Assembly: GCF_002160525.1 (NCBI RefSeq)
Contig: NZ_NFKT01000022.1
Span: 21,073 to 85,072, forward strand
Direction: 5' to 3'
Origin: Lachnoclostridium sp. An169
GTDB lineage: Bacteria > Bacillota > Clostridia > Lachnospirales > Lachnospiraceae
Length of the DNA: 64,000 bases
Below, in pieces: positions 1 to 15,274 of the stretch. Made by a program: the position numbers and the translations under genes. The notes beneath the pieces are model-generated. The model ran no database searches. It was not told where the DNA came from and saw only the letters and a program-made list of their open reading frames with translations. How positions within the stretch are numbered: the stretch's first letter is position 1; every line of letters starts with the position of its first letter.

Positions 1-1024
1 TTCCCGGTATTTTCTCCTCTTCCTCCGGGAGTTCGAGAAATTCCAGAAGGCTTTTCACTGCGCCCATAGAACCGATATTTTCACCGATGTCTCCGCTGAC
101 CAGTTCTTTCATCTCATCAAAAAGCAGGCCGATACCATTGAGCACCGCCGCAAAGGCCCCCACCGAGACTGCTCCCGCCACAACGTCGGAAAAAAGCATG
201 TAAAGAACAACTCCGTATCCGGTCAGCGTCACCAGTTTACATAAAAGATCGATCCGCAGGCTCCTTGTCTTATATTTCATTTCCAGAGAATTGACGACGC
301 CCATCACTTCAAAAAATAAGTTCCGGAAGAAATCCACCGCCCCCAGGATCCTTGTCTCCTTGAAATACTCCCTGGACGTAATACACTGTTTATAGTAATC
401 CATTTTCCGCGCAGGAGCCGCGGTGTCGTCCACCAGACGTTCCTTTGCCTTTATCTTAAAATAATATCCCAGGCACACCGGCAGGAAAATGAGGGCAACA
501 GCAAAGATGAACTTGGGGTCCACCGTGTAAAAATAACTTCCCAGAAACAGGTACAGAGGCAGATGGCATGTGAACGGCGTAAAGCAGATAAAGAGGAGAA
601 AGATCGCTTCATCCCTGCCCTGGACTGCCTTTTGAAACTGATTGTAGATCTGTTCATTTTCAAAATTGATGGCCTTCAGGCGGTCGGACTTTCTGTGCAG
701 TTCCCAGGTGATATCCCTGTTTATGATATCAAAGATCACATTCATAATATAAACGCTTAAACCGTTCAGGATCTGATTGACAACCGTTACTGCACCGTAC
801 AGAAGCGCCGCACGGACCACGCCCGGTTTCCCCGTCTCACCGCTGACAGCTCCGATGACCACATCGTATAGATTCTGGGAAAGCCAGATCAGGATCCCCA
901 TGCACAGACTGTTTGCGATGCTGACCAGGGCGCTGAGCGCAAAAAGTCCCGGACAGGATCTGACCATTTTCGGGAACATCACCCGGATAGTTTTTAAAAA
1001 TGCATTATTATTCTTTTTCAACAT
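1..1024 (-). CDS. ABC exporter half-transporter, transmembrane part (cut by window edge)
   Basis: This gene runs off the left end of the window, so only its first 341 codons are seen. They read MLKKNNNAFLKTIRVMFPKM and continue with about six hydrophobic spans in the arrangement of an ABC exporter membrane domain, with the long charged loops expected between spans 2 and 3 and between 4 and 5. The ATP-binding domain should lie beyond the edge. The ATG at 1022-1024 overlaps the end of the preceding ABC gene by 17 bp, so the two are translationally coupled and probably form a heterodimeric exporter. Substrate cannot be read from sequence. The neighbouring phosphotransferase-like gene suggests a small molecule or modified natural product (inference). 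Confidence 0.8.
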   Translation of the reverse strand, partial: MLKKNNNAFLKTIRVMFPKMVRSCPGLFALSALVSIANSLCMGILIWLSQNLYDVVIGAVSGETGKPGVVRAALLYGAVTVVNQILNGLSVYIMNVIFDIINRDITWELHRKSDRLKAINFENEQIYNQFQKAVQGRDEAIFLLFICFTPFTCHLPLYLFLGSYFYTVDPKFIFAVALIFLPVCLGYYFKIKAKERLVDDTAAPARKMDYYKQCITSREYFKETRILGAVDFFRNLFFEVMGVVNSLEMKYKTRSLRIDLLCKLVTLTGYGVVLYMLFSDVVAGAVSVGAFAAVLNGIGLLFDEMKELVSGDIGENIGSMGAVKSLLEFLELPEEEEKIPG

Positions 1025-2786
1025 ACCACTCCTTCTGACTCTCATACATTTCTGAAAATACGGTATGCCCAATCATCAGCCCGTCAAATGTCCCCTGCTC
1101 GCATACCCGTCCGCCGCCGATCACGTAAATGCAGTCCGAATCCCGTGTCACCGCCAGGCGGTGGGATATGGTCACTGTGGTCTTTTTTCTGAATGCACTA
1201 TTCAGGGAATCATAAAACTGCTGTTCCGCGATGGGATCCAGAGCCGCTGTCGGTTCATCCAGAAATACCAGTTCCGAACTGCCGATCAGGTTTCGTGCAA
1301 GGGCAAGCCTCTGCCACTGACCGCCGGAGAAATCCTGTCCGTCCCAGAAATGACTCCCCAGGAACGTATCCGCACCGCCTTTGTAGCTCTGCACGGTCTC
1401 GAAAAGCCCCACATCTGCCAAACCCCTGTCAATCTCTTCGGGACTCACCCTGTCCGTGCGCCGGAGCGCCCCTACCAGGATATTGTCCCTAACCGTCAGC
1501 GCATATCTGCTGAAATCCTGGAAAACCGCGGCGCACAGCCTCCTCACCTGGTCCTTCCGGTATTCTTTTATATTTCTCCCGTTCAGGTAAATGCTTCCCT
1601 CATATCCGTCATACACACCCAGAATCAGCTTCACAAGCGTTGTCTTCCCGGCGCCGTTTATGCCGACGATGCTGTACTTCTTTCCCGCCTCGATTTTCAG
1701 GGACAGATGTCTCAGGATGTATTTGTCCGTGTCCGGATATTTAAAAGACAAGTTCCGGCATTCCAGTGACTCAAAGTGCTCCAGAGCTGCCCCGGCTTTC
1801 TCCAGTTTTTCTCCCTCCTGCTTTTCCTCTTCAAGGGACAGAAATTTCTGAAAATCTTTCATATATTCATTCGCCGCTGTAAGGGCATCCACATCCTGCA
1901 TGAACTCCCAGGCGATCGCTTTTACCAGTGCATAAAGGGAACTTACAAGAGATATGTAGAGTCCCACGCTCATGCTTCCGCTCATCACCGGGTCGATCAG
2001 CATCATCGCCGCGATCACTGCAATCAGCGCGGTAAATACACTTCCGGCCTTGCTTTTTATATACCAACGGATACTCGTCTTCAGTTTCAGCAGACGGGCA
2101 GTCTCCGAATTTCTCCACCACTCTTCATTGATATGGTTGCCATAGCGGAAAAGCTTTCTCTCACTGACATACTCTCTCCGGAGCATGATCTCGGAGAAAT
2201 AGTCTGCTTTCCTTTTCGCTTTTGTCACTTCTTTCACCGCGTTGTAGGAAGCACGTCCGCTTTTTACTGCCAGAATGAACAGCGGTACGGAGCAGGAGAG
2301 TATGATTACCGCGGGCAGAAGAGCTCCGCCTGCCAGTACCACGACGATCCCCACAGTCTTCACAACAAAACTGATGACATTCAGATAACTGCTGTAGCAC
2401 TGAACGATCTGCTTTTCCGCGTCCGGCACCACCCGGTCTGCCAGATCCATCGCCGTCTTATTTTCGATATACCTGTACTGCATTTTTGCGTACTTGTCCA
2501 AAATAATCCGGCTGCTCTCTCTGCGCACGCCATTCAGCAGATATGTATTTATCCATTCCATGAGGTTCGGCTCCAGCCAGACAAAAAGCTGCATGCCCAC
2601 ATAGACCAGGATCAATACCAGGACCTGCAGGATATCCCTTTCACCGCTCTCAAAATACCGAAGCACTGTGTCAAGGAACCGTGCCAGAACCACAACCATG
2701 GCGCTCTGCACGGCTCCTGATAATATTTTCAGGAGAAAAAGCGCGCCCGAAGCGACGGGAGCAGCTTTAAAATTAAGCTTTATCAC
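1008..2786 (-). CDS. ABC exporter half-transporter, permease fused to ATPase
   Basis: A 592-residue protein with an N-terminal membrane domain (about residues 1-320) followed by an ATP-binding domain. Visible motifs are Walker A GINGAGKTT (about residue 376), signature FSGGQWQ (about 487), Walker B ELVFLDEP (about 505) and the switch histidine in TISHRL. Length and order are typical of bacterial ABC exporter half-transporters. It overlaps the upstream PEP-synthase-like gene by 14 bp and the downstream half-transporter by 17 bp, giving a tight three-gene set. Tryptophan in the signature (SGGQWQ) is common in this exporter subgroup. The role is export of an unknown substrate; a multidrug or natural-product exporter is most likely. 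Confidence 0.9.
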   Translation of the reverse strand: MIKLNFKAAPVASGALFLLKILSGAVQSAMVVVLARFLDTVLRYFESGERDILQVLVLILVYVGMQLFVWLEPNLMEWINTYLLNGVRRESSRIILDKYAKMQYRYIENKTAMDLADRVVPDAEKQIVQCYSSYLNVISFVVKTVGIVVVLAGGALLPAVIILSCSVPLFILAVKSGRASYNAVKEVTKAKRKADYFSEIMLRREYVSERKLFRYGNHINEEWWRNSETARLLKLKTSIRWYIKSKAGSVFTALIAVIAAMMLIDPVMSGSMSVGLYISLVSSLYALVKAIAWEFMQDVDALTAANEYMKDFQKFLSLEEEKQEGEKLEKAGAALEHFESLECRNLSFKYPDTDKYILRHLSLKIEAGKKYSIVGINGAGKTTLVKLILGVYDGYEGSIYLNGRNIKEYRKDQVRRLCAAVFQDFSRYALTVRDNILVGALRRTDRVSPEEIDRGLADVGLFETVQSYKGGADTFLGSHFWDGQDFSGGQWQRLALARNLIGSSELVFLDEPTAALDPIAEQQFYDSLNSAFRKKTTVTISHRLAVTRDSDCIYVIGGGRVCEQGTFDGLMIGHTVFSEMYESQKEWYVEKE

Positions 2787-4788
2787 TTATACATACTTTT
2801 CCTTCCGTAGCATTTAATTGAATTTCCATTCCATCTTCAAATCTGTAATTAATCCCTCCGACGGCAGGGATATGCATTTCTCTCGCCAGGATAGCCCCAT
2901 GGCTTAAAATGCTGCTTTCGGGAATGATCAGCCCTTTAATATTGAAAAAATATGCAGAAAGGACCGGCGATATCCAGTTACTGTATACAATACTTCCGCT
3001 CGGAATATTAACGATTTCAAAAATGTCACCCGGATTTTTTAATACATAGACCTTGCCGGATGTATATCCCTGTGAAACGGTAACTCCTTCCAAAGTACTT
3101 TTTGATTCAGAACCGGCATAAACTCCAACACCATTTTCTATCACTAACGGCATATCATAATTCTTGCAGGATTCAAAACTTTTACGCCGCAGTTCTGCCA
3201 CTTCCGATGAAACTTTCTTCCCCTCAGCCAGATCCTTTAATTCATGAAACTCATAAAACCAGATGCTGTCTTTCTGCAAATTAAGTTTACTTTCTATTTT
3301 CTGCAGTAAATTCCGTATGACATATGACCCCAGGCACAACAGATAATCATCATCTTCTGTCCTCTGCACCACTTTCCTGTATCTTTCGATTAATGCACAA
3401 ATATTTTCATCAAAATCCCTGCTGTTGTATAACGGTTCTCCCGCTTCCTCATTAATTTCCCGTTCGCCGATAATATCAATGATCTGATCCAGATAATCGG
3501 CCAGACTCTTGCACATAATGTAAAACGGATGGGATGTCTCCGCACCGTATTTTTTTAGAAACAATGCCTTTTTTTCATCAAAATCCGAAGTCCCTTTATT
3601 TTGCAGCAGCTTTATAAAATCTTTTCTTTTGTTTGTATTTATTGTGTCTATCGAATGCATTACACTGAAAAATACATCCTGATAATTCTCAAATTTTTCT
3701 TTTAACGCATCGATTAATTCCTGATAACAAGTTTTTCTATATATGAACCAGTTCACATTCATATACGATTCCACCGCACCGCGATAGATCTGAACTGAAG
3801 ATTCCAGCATTTCAATATCTGCTTTTTCTTTCCGATCCAGAAGATCCTGAAATATTCCCATATAATGCTGCGAAATAGAATCCCAGTCTTTCCATTGTTC
3901 ATCATCGATACTTTTTAAACGGAACTCACTGCTGAAATATACATAATTTTCTATTATAATATGAGGTCTTTCCGTCAGCAGTCCCGACGGATCCAGAGTC
4001 CGGATCAAAGGTGTAAACGGGAGCGACAGCTCTTCCTGCAGGATCCATATTCCTTCAATATTTTTTACACTGTCAAGTGGTATTTTTATTTTGCCGGTAG
4101 TCATCGGACGGCATTGTAAGAAAATGATCGTTCCTTCACTAACACAAAATTCGACATCAACATTCGCATTCAACAGTTCCCGCAGCCTTCTTTCCGCATC
4201 TGTCAGGTCTCGAATAACCGATTCAGAAACATATCCCGGATTTTCTCTGATCCACCCTCTGTTATCAACATATAAATCTGGTGTAATGTCTCCTTTTACC
4301 AAATGACTGCATGAAGTATCTGCAAACTCGATCACAATATCTTTTCCGGAGTCATAAGGAGAGGCTGAAAACATGATCCCGGAGAAATCACAATCGATAT
4401 ATGGCTGGACAATGATTCCCATATTCCTCCAGTCATTTCCTGCAGAATCCAGGACTTGGCACGAAGCGCTCATCACTTGTTCATACGATTTGACTCTTAC
4501 ACTTTCAAACACCCCTGCCATAGAAGTTTCCTGCGAATCTTCTTTTTGAAATGAGGAACGCACGATCAATTCTTCTGAAATGCTGAAGTGCTTTTTCACT
4601 GCATTTTCTATTTCCTGGCAGACTTCCTCTTTTGTAACGTCCATTTTCCATGCAGCCGGGCACTTCACTGCCAGTGTTGCCGGAATATTTATCCCATTCT
4701 TTTTCATAAGCCACAGATTCTTCGCCTTATTGCCATACAAAGCAATTTCTTTTTCACAGATTTCATCCAGAACATTAATCCTCTGCAT
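2773..4788 (-). CDS. PEP-synthase / rifampin-phosphotransferase-like enzyme
   Basis: A 671-residue protein resembling the PPDK/PEP-synthase superfamily. The N-terminal ATP-grasp part (about 1-235) shows GNKAKNLWLMKKNG, the VRSS motif (LIVRSSFQKEDS), a VQPYIDCDFSGIMFSASP stretch and the closing VEFCVSEGTIIFLQCRPMT. The C-terminal mobile domain carries the phospho-histidine motif LSHGAILAREM with H630. The middle domain (about 240-560) has no recognised pattern. True PEP synthases are about 800 residues and have a TIM-barrel PEP domain, which I do not see; the domain order is closer to rifampin phosphotransferases, though shorter. AGGAGG lies 8 bp before the ATG. The gene is visibly AT-richer than the GH110 gene upstream, which hints at separate acquisition. 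Overlap with two ABC exporters suggests a modify-and-export role (inference). Confidence 0.75.
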   Translation of the reverse strand: MQRINVLDEICEKEIALYGNKAKNLWLMKKNGINIPATLAVKCPAAWKMDVTKEEVCQEIENAVKKHFSISEELIVRSSFQKEDSQETSMAGVFESVRVKSYEQVMSASCQVLDSAGNDWRNMGIIVQPYIDCDFSGIMFSASPYDSGKDIVIEFADTSCSHLVKGDITPDLYVDNRGWIRENPGYVSESVIRDLTDAERRLRELLNANVDVEFCVSEGTIIFLQCRPMTTGKIKIPLDSVKNIEGIWILQEELSLPFTPLIRTLDPSGLLTERPHIIIENYVYFSSEFRLKSIDDEQWKDWDSISQHYMGIFQDLLDRKEKADIEMLESSVQIYRGAVESYMNVNWFIYRKTCYQELIDALKEKFENYQDVFFSVMHSIDTINTNKRKDFIKLLQNKGTSDFDEKKALFLKKYGAETSHPFYIMCKSLADYLDQIIDIIGEREINEEAGEPLYNSRDFDENICALIERYRKVVQRTEDDDYLLCLGSYVIRNLLQKIESKLNLQKDSIWFYEFHELKDLAEGKKVSSEVAELRRKSFESCKNYDMPLVIENGVGVYAGSESKSTLEGVTVSQGYTSGKVYVLKNPGDIFEIVNIPSGSIVYSNWISPVLSAYFFNIKGLIIPESSILSHGAILAREMHIPAVGGINYRFEDGMEIQLNATEGKVCISDKA

Positions 4789-4842
4789 TCCTATAACCTC
4801 CTGAACTGTAAATCATTGTTACCCCTGTGCCATCACACCATA

Positions 4843-6684
4843 TTATCTAAGTATCACTTTCTCCCCATAAACCTCCCCGCTAAACTCCGCCTGCAAATAT
4901 CTGTCCGGGAAATTTATGATCTCATTCCCTTCCATCTGCACATCCCTGCAGTTCCTAAACACCACTCTGGGACTTCCCTGCCCGCCTCTTCCGGCCCAGA
5001 TCACATTGCCGCAGAACCGGATCTCCCCCGTATGGTCTGCGAACAGCACCGTCTCTTTCCCCTGCACAAACAGGTTGTCCTCGATCCGGATATTCCGGTG
5101 TACCATCTGCTCCGACTGCGGATCCACGCCGGACTCGATGTGGATCACGCCATCGCAGAACTGGTATGCCGAAGTACAGCAGTCCAAAAACTGGTTTTCC
5201 CGGACCGACACGTCTGTACACGTCCCGGACTCGTACCACTCCCGCACGTCTCCCGTAATGGTGACGGCGCTTCCCGACGACTCGAAAATATTATTCTCAA
5301 TCCGTACCTGCCCCGGCGTAGTCACCAGGATTCCCCGGGCGCGGCAGCTTCCAAAATAATTGTTCCGGCACAGAACAGACGGCGTGTTGGTCAGGTTTTC
5401 TAGAGAACAGTTTTCATCTGCCCCCTCCGGTATCTTATCCGCCAGTTCCAGTTCAAACTCCACGGGTGTGATCAGCCGGTATGAAGCAACTCTTGCTGTT
5501 CCAACAAGGCTTCTGTCCTCCGGCCGGAGAAATGCGATCTCATCCCCTGGAGAAGCCCACCTCTCAAATCCCGCCGACTGGGGATGGCAGTAAACTCCGG
5601 TCACTTTTTTATCCCCGCTGATCTTGCGGATCCCGGCCGCGGTTCCATGTACATTCACCGGATCATCCATCAGCCCCCGGAACCGGCAGTTCTCTATGGT
5701 GATCTGCCCGCCGTTGTTGGAAAAATGAAGTCCGTCGTCATGGCCGGAGATGATCTGGTATCCGCCTGCATGGTCCGCGGTAAATGCCACGCCTCTGGCT
5801 GTAATATCCCGGTTAAACTGGAACACGATCCCCAGGCCTGCCGTATGGTATACCGTCACACTTTCCACCAGAACGTCCTCCGAATGCTGCACCAGCATCC
5901 CAGGATGCACCCGTTTTCCGTGCCGCAGTACGAGAAGATTTCCCGGCTTCGGTACCACCCGGAAGCTTCCCTCGAGACGCACCACAGCCGTTCCGTCTTC
6001 AGGCATCCTCTCCTGCGGAATTTTCTCTGCACATGGGCTTTCACCCGTCCTTGTTTCGTCCTTCCATACAAAACGCGCCTTCACCTGCGGAAATGTATCT
6101 CCCGCCCCGCTTCTCACCCGGTTTGTGTCCGCGTCAAACTCAATTGCGGCAAACATGGGCTCCTTCCGCACATCAGCGTCAGCTTTCTCCCCTTCCTGCA
6201 GGAAATACAGCTTCTCATCCTCGATGCAGCAGGGGAATTTTCCCGGATCGATCCCGATCTCAACCGCCTCCTCCGACGCCCGTAGAACACGCGCCTCCGC
6301 GCCGTGGGGCATGGCGGAGGTGATCTTCAGGTTCTTCACCTCGATATGACGGCATCCGGAAACTGCCAGGGGCGTCATATCGCCATGAAAGCAGAATACC
6401 GCATCCTGACCTTCCAGGCACACATGCTCCAGATCTTCCAGAAACACGCCGAAGCTCCGTGACTCCGCCTGATCGGAGTTGGAGACGGAGACCGCCCGCT
6501 TTACGGCGTCCGCCGGATAGAAATGATACGTTCCCTGTTCCAGGACAAAACGGGTATCCCGGGGATTTTCTGCTGTCATCTTCCGAAAACGCTCCGTCAG
6601 GGTACGCTCCGCCTCATCTCCGCACTGCCGGGCTTTTGCGCCCTCCGGCATAATCCCGTAATCTCCTGCATAGACTGTCCTCAT
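4843..6684 (-). CDS. GH110-type exo-alpha-1,3-galactosidase
   Basis: A 613-residue right-handed beta-helix protein with the hallmarks of glycoside hydrolase family 110, which removes terminal alpha-1,3-galactose, as in blood group B or linear alpha-Gal structures. The key segments are GHDDGLHFSNN (D316, D317) and RGLMDDPVNVHGT (D340, D341), the Asp-rich motifs of the family's catalytic site. Many N-N-x-F/I repeats (ENCRFRG, RNNYFGS, ENNIFES) mark successive coils of the helix. There is no signal peptide, so it probably acts in the cytosol on imported oligosaccharides. It is the last clear glycosidase of the 19214-to-4843 run, 80 bp after the DUF5054 gene and 54 bp before the PEP-synthase-like gene. 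Best-known family members come from Bacteroides. Confidence 0.85.
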   Translation of the reverse strand: MRTVYAGDYGIMPEGAKARQCGDEAERTLTERFRKMTAENPRDTRFVLEQGTYHFYPADAVKRAVSVSNSDQAESRSFGVFLEDLEHVCLEGQDAVFCFHGDMTPLAVSGCRHIEVKNLKITSAMPHGAEARVLRASEEAVEIGIDPGKFPCCIEDEKLYFLQEGEKADADVRKEPMFAAIEFDADTNRVRSGAGDTFPQVKARFVWKDETRTGESPCAEKIPQERMPEDGTAVVRLEGSFRVVPKPGNLLVLRHGKRVHPGMLVQHSEDVLVESVTVYHTAGLGIVFQFNRDITARGVAFTADHAGGYQIISGHDDGLHFSNNGGQITIENCRFRGLMDDPVNVHGTAAGIRKISGDKKVTGVYCHPQSAGFERWASPGDEIAFLRPEDRSLVGTARVASYRLITPVEFELELADKIPEGADENCSLENLTNTPSVLCRNNYFGSCRARGILVTTPGQVRIENNIFESSGSAVTITGDVREWYESGTCTDVSVRENQFLDCCTSAYQFCDGVIHIESGVDPQSEQMVHRNIRIEDNLFVQGKETVLFADHTGEIRFCGNVIWAGRGGQGSPRVVFRNCRDVQMEGNEIINFPDRYLQAEFSGEVYGEKVILR

Positions 6685-6764
6685 ATTGCTCTCCGCCTTT
6701 CTTCTCGCATCCGTGTTCTTTTACTCCTGTCTTCCGGTACTTCTGACACCTCTTCTGCGCTTCC

Positions 6765-8708
6765 TTACTTTTCTCCTTCCAGTTCCATCTCCACGCGGAA
6801 TCTGGCGTCCTCTCCGTACCACATGGTAAAGTTTGTCCCCCAGACATTATTGCACAGGTTCACCCAGAACCCTTTATCCGCCGCAGGTATCTCATCGGTA
6901 AAATCAAGCAGTCCCGGCCGTTCCAGGCTGATGACCGGCGCGTCCACAGTGCGGAAAGTAAGATGCTCCATGGCGACTTTTTCCTCCACAGCGTGGATCC
7001 GCCTTCCCCCTCCGGACACCACATCATCCGGACGGATCTTTCCGCCCATCTTCTGGATCCACCGGATCTCATCCGCCGGGCAGAATCCAAGCCATGCCGC
7101 TTCCGCCACACGGCTTTCCTGTTTTCCTGTCCATGCAAAATCAAAGGTAATCTTATCTTCGTCAAACACGACTTTCAGTTCCGTTTCCTCCATGCCTCCG
7201 TACAGCCGGACCGCTTCCTCCGGCAGTTTCATGCGGATCACCAGTTCATTCCCTTTTGTCCGGACCTCTGTTTTCTCCGGACGGTACTGCCTGTAATGGT
7301 CAATGGCCTCCGCTATCCCGATCTTACTGTCGTCCTCGATGGCCCAGGACTCATCAGTGATCACATACTGGCTCAGATAGCGGTCATATTCTTCCTGGGA
7401 AAATACTTCGTAGACAAAGCTCCCCAGTCTGTGTTCCTTATCCGCGAGCACTCTGCCGTCCCGTGACAGAGTATCGATCGAACCGTCTTCTCCAACGCTC
7501 ACTTCGTAACCGCCGATTTCCATCAGCTGTCCGGGCTCTTTCTTCTCATATCCAGTCAGATCAGTAAGAGGTCTCTTATATTCAGAAACCGCACGTTTCG
7601 CCCGCGCGAGAGATTCTCCGGAAAGGCTGTTTACCGCGTCTTCCACATAATCTCTCTGCTCCTGCCAGGAAAGCTCCATGTTGCGGAATTTCTCCGTCGT
7701 CTTTTCCCGCAGGAAATCTTCCTTCTTAAAGTAGCGGTGCTCTCCTTCCAGCTCTCCGTTCTCCAGCTGCCTGCCGAGCCACATCTTCTCATCCAGCCCC
7801 CATGTGTGCTCCGGCACCAGAATCAGGTGGCGGTACATTTTTTCCATATCCTCCTCGGGCAGTTCCTCTTTTAAACGGAGCAGAGCCCGGTACTTGCTCA
7901 CCTTTCCCGGATCGGACGCTGTGCCGAAGATCCAGGTGTCGCCGATCTCCTGCGTTACAACAGGCAGTTCCACCCGGCCGTCTTTTGCTGCCTGCTCCAC
8001 AGCTTCCGCCACGTCCTCAAGAGTTCCTGCCACCAGTTCTGCTTCCGGGAAACGCCCGTGCAGTTCCCGGTAAACTTTGCGGATCTCCTCCGCGGACTGG
8101 GGTCCCCGGTTATCTCCCGTATGGGCAAAGTATACAGCCGTCCCGCTCTTTCCGATCTCTGTCATCTGACCGTAATCTCCGTTATACATCACGATCACGG
8201 ACTCCCCGTTTCCACTCTCCCAGCGAAACAGATCCGGAACAGCGGGTCTTGTAGATGAGGGATTTACTCCGATATGCAGGAACTTCACCCCCGCGTTTTC
8301 AAGCAGAGCAATCATAGAACGGGTATGTCCCGGCACATCCGTCATCTTCGCAGCCACCGTCTTCACCCCGAAACGCTCATCCAGTTTCCGGGAGATATTC
8401 AGCCCGTAACGGAAGAGATCCCGGTTCATCAGCTCTGTATGTGTAGTGAACGGAAGAGCATGCCAGCGGATTTCTCCGTGGCGGATCGCATCCTCCATCC
8501 ACTCCGGATGTTCTCCTTCCTCCAGATACTGCCCGATCAGCCAGGAACCGGTGGTCCAGATGAAGCGCTCCTTCTCTCCCCGCATCTCCCGGGCTGTCCG
8601 CATGGCATTAGGGATATATTCCTTCATATAACACTCTTTGATAGTCCGGGCAAAATTCGTAAATCCCAGATCCAGATGGGTTTTAAAAATCACAATAATC
8701 TTTTCCAT
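6765..8708 (-). CDS. DUF5054 / GH38-like glycosidase
   Basis: A roughly 647-residue protein starting MEKIIVIFKTHLDLGFT. The ATG at 8706-8708 is preferred over an upstream in-frame ATG because AGGAG lies 10 bp before it. The N-terminal part is the GH38-like barrel: the metal-binding His-x-Asp pair is THLD (H11, D13), the Asp of the nucleophile position appears in KMTDVPGHTRSM, and the last metal His in VPEHTWG. DUF5054 proteins have this fold, and their substrate is not established. About 300 residues of C-terminal beta-structure follow. No signal peptide is present. It sits between the GH2 beta-galactosidase and the GH110 gene with gaps of about 80 bp on each side. Alpha-mannosidase-like activity is plausible but unproven. 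Confidence 0.75.
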   Translation of the reverse strand: MEKIIVIFKTHLDLGFTNFARTIKECYMKEYIPNAMRTAREMRGEKERFIWTTGSWLIGQYLEEGEHPEWMEDAIRHGEIRWHALPFTTHTELMNRDLFRYGLNISRKLDERFGVKTVAAKMTDVPGHTRSMIALLENAGVKFLHIGVNPSSTRPAVPDLFRWESGNGESVIVMYNGDYGQMTEIGKSGTAVYFAHTGDNRGPQSAEEIRKVYRELHGRFPEAELVAGTLEDVAEAVEQAAKDGRVELPVVTQEIGDTWIFGTASDPGKVSKYRALLRLKEELPEEDMEKMYRHLILVPEHTWGLDEKMWLGRQLENGELEGEHRYFKKEDFLREKTTEKFRNMELSWQEQRDYVEDAVNSLSGESLARAKRAVSEYKRPLTDLTGYEKKEPGQLMEIGGYEVSVGEDGSIDTLSRDGRVLADKEHRLGSFVYEVFSQEEYDRYLSQYVITDESWAIEDDSKIGIAEAIDHYRQYRPEKTEVRTKGNELVIRMKLPEEAVRLYGGMEETELKVVFDEDKITFDFAWTGKQESRVAEAAWLGFCPADEIRWIQKMGGKIRPDDVVSGGGRRIHAVEEKVAMEHLTFRTVDAPVISLERPGLLDFTDEIPAADKGFWVNLCNNVWGTNFTMWYGEDARFRVEMELEGEK

Positions 8709-8786
8709 CGCAGTTGTTCTCCTGTTTCTTTCATTTATCACTGATATTTCTTCTATGATCTGTACGATTCTTTCTGCCTCCTGCGT

Positions 8787-15270
<6,484 letters not shown>

Positions 15271-15274
<4 letters not shown>

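Noticed and set aside
2773..4788. Central-metabolism PEP synthase or PPDK
   Set aside because: About 130-200 residues too short, no PEP-binding barrel seen, and coupled to exporters.
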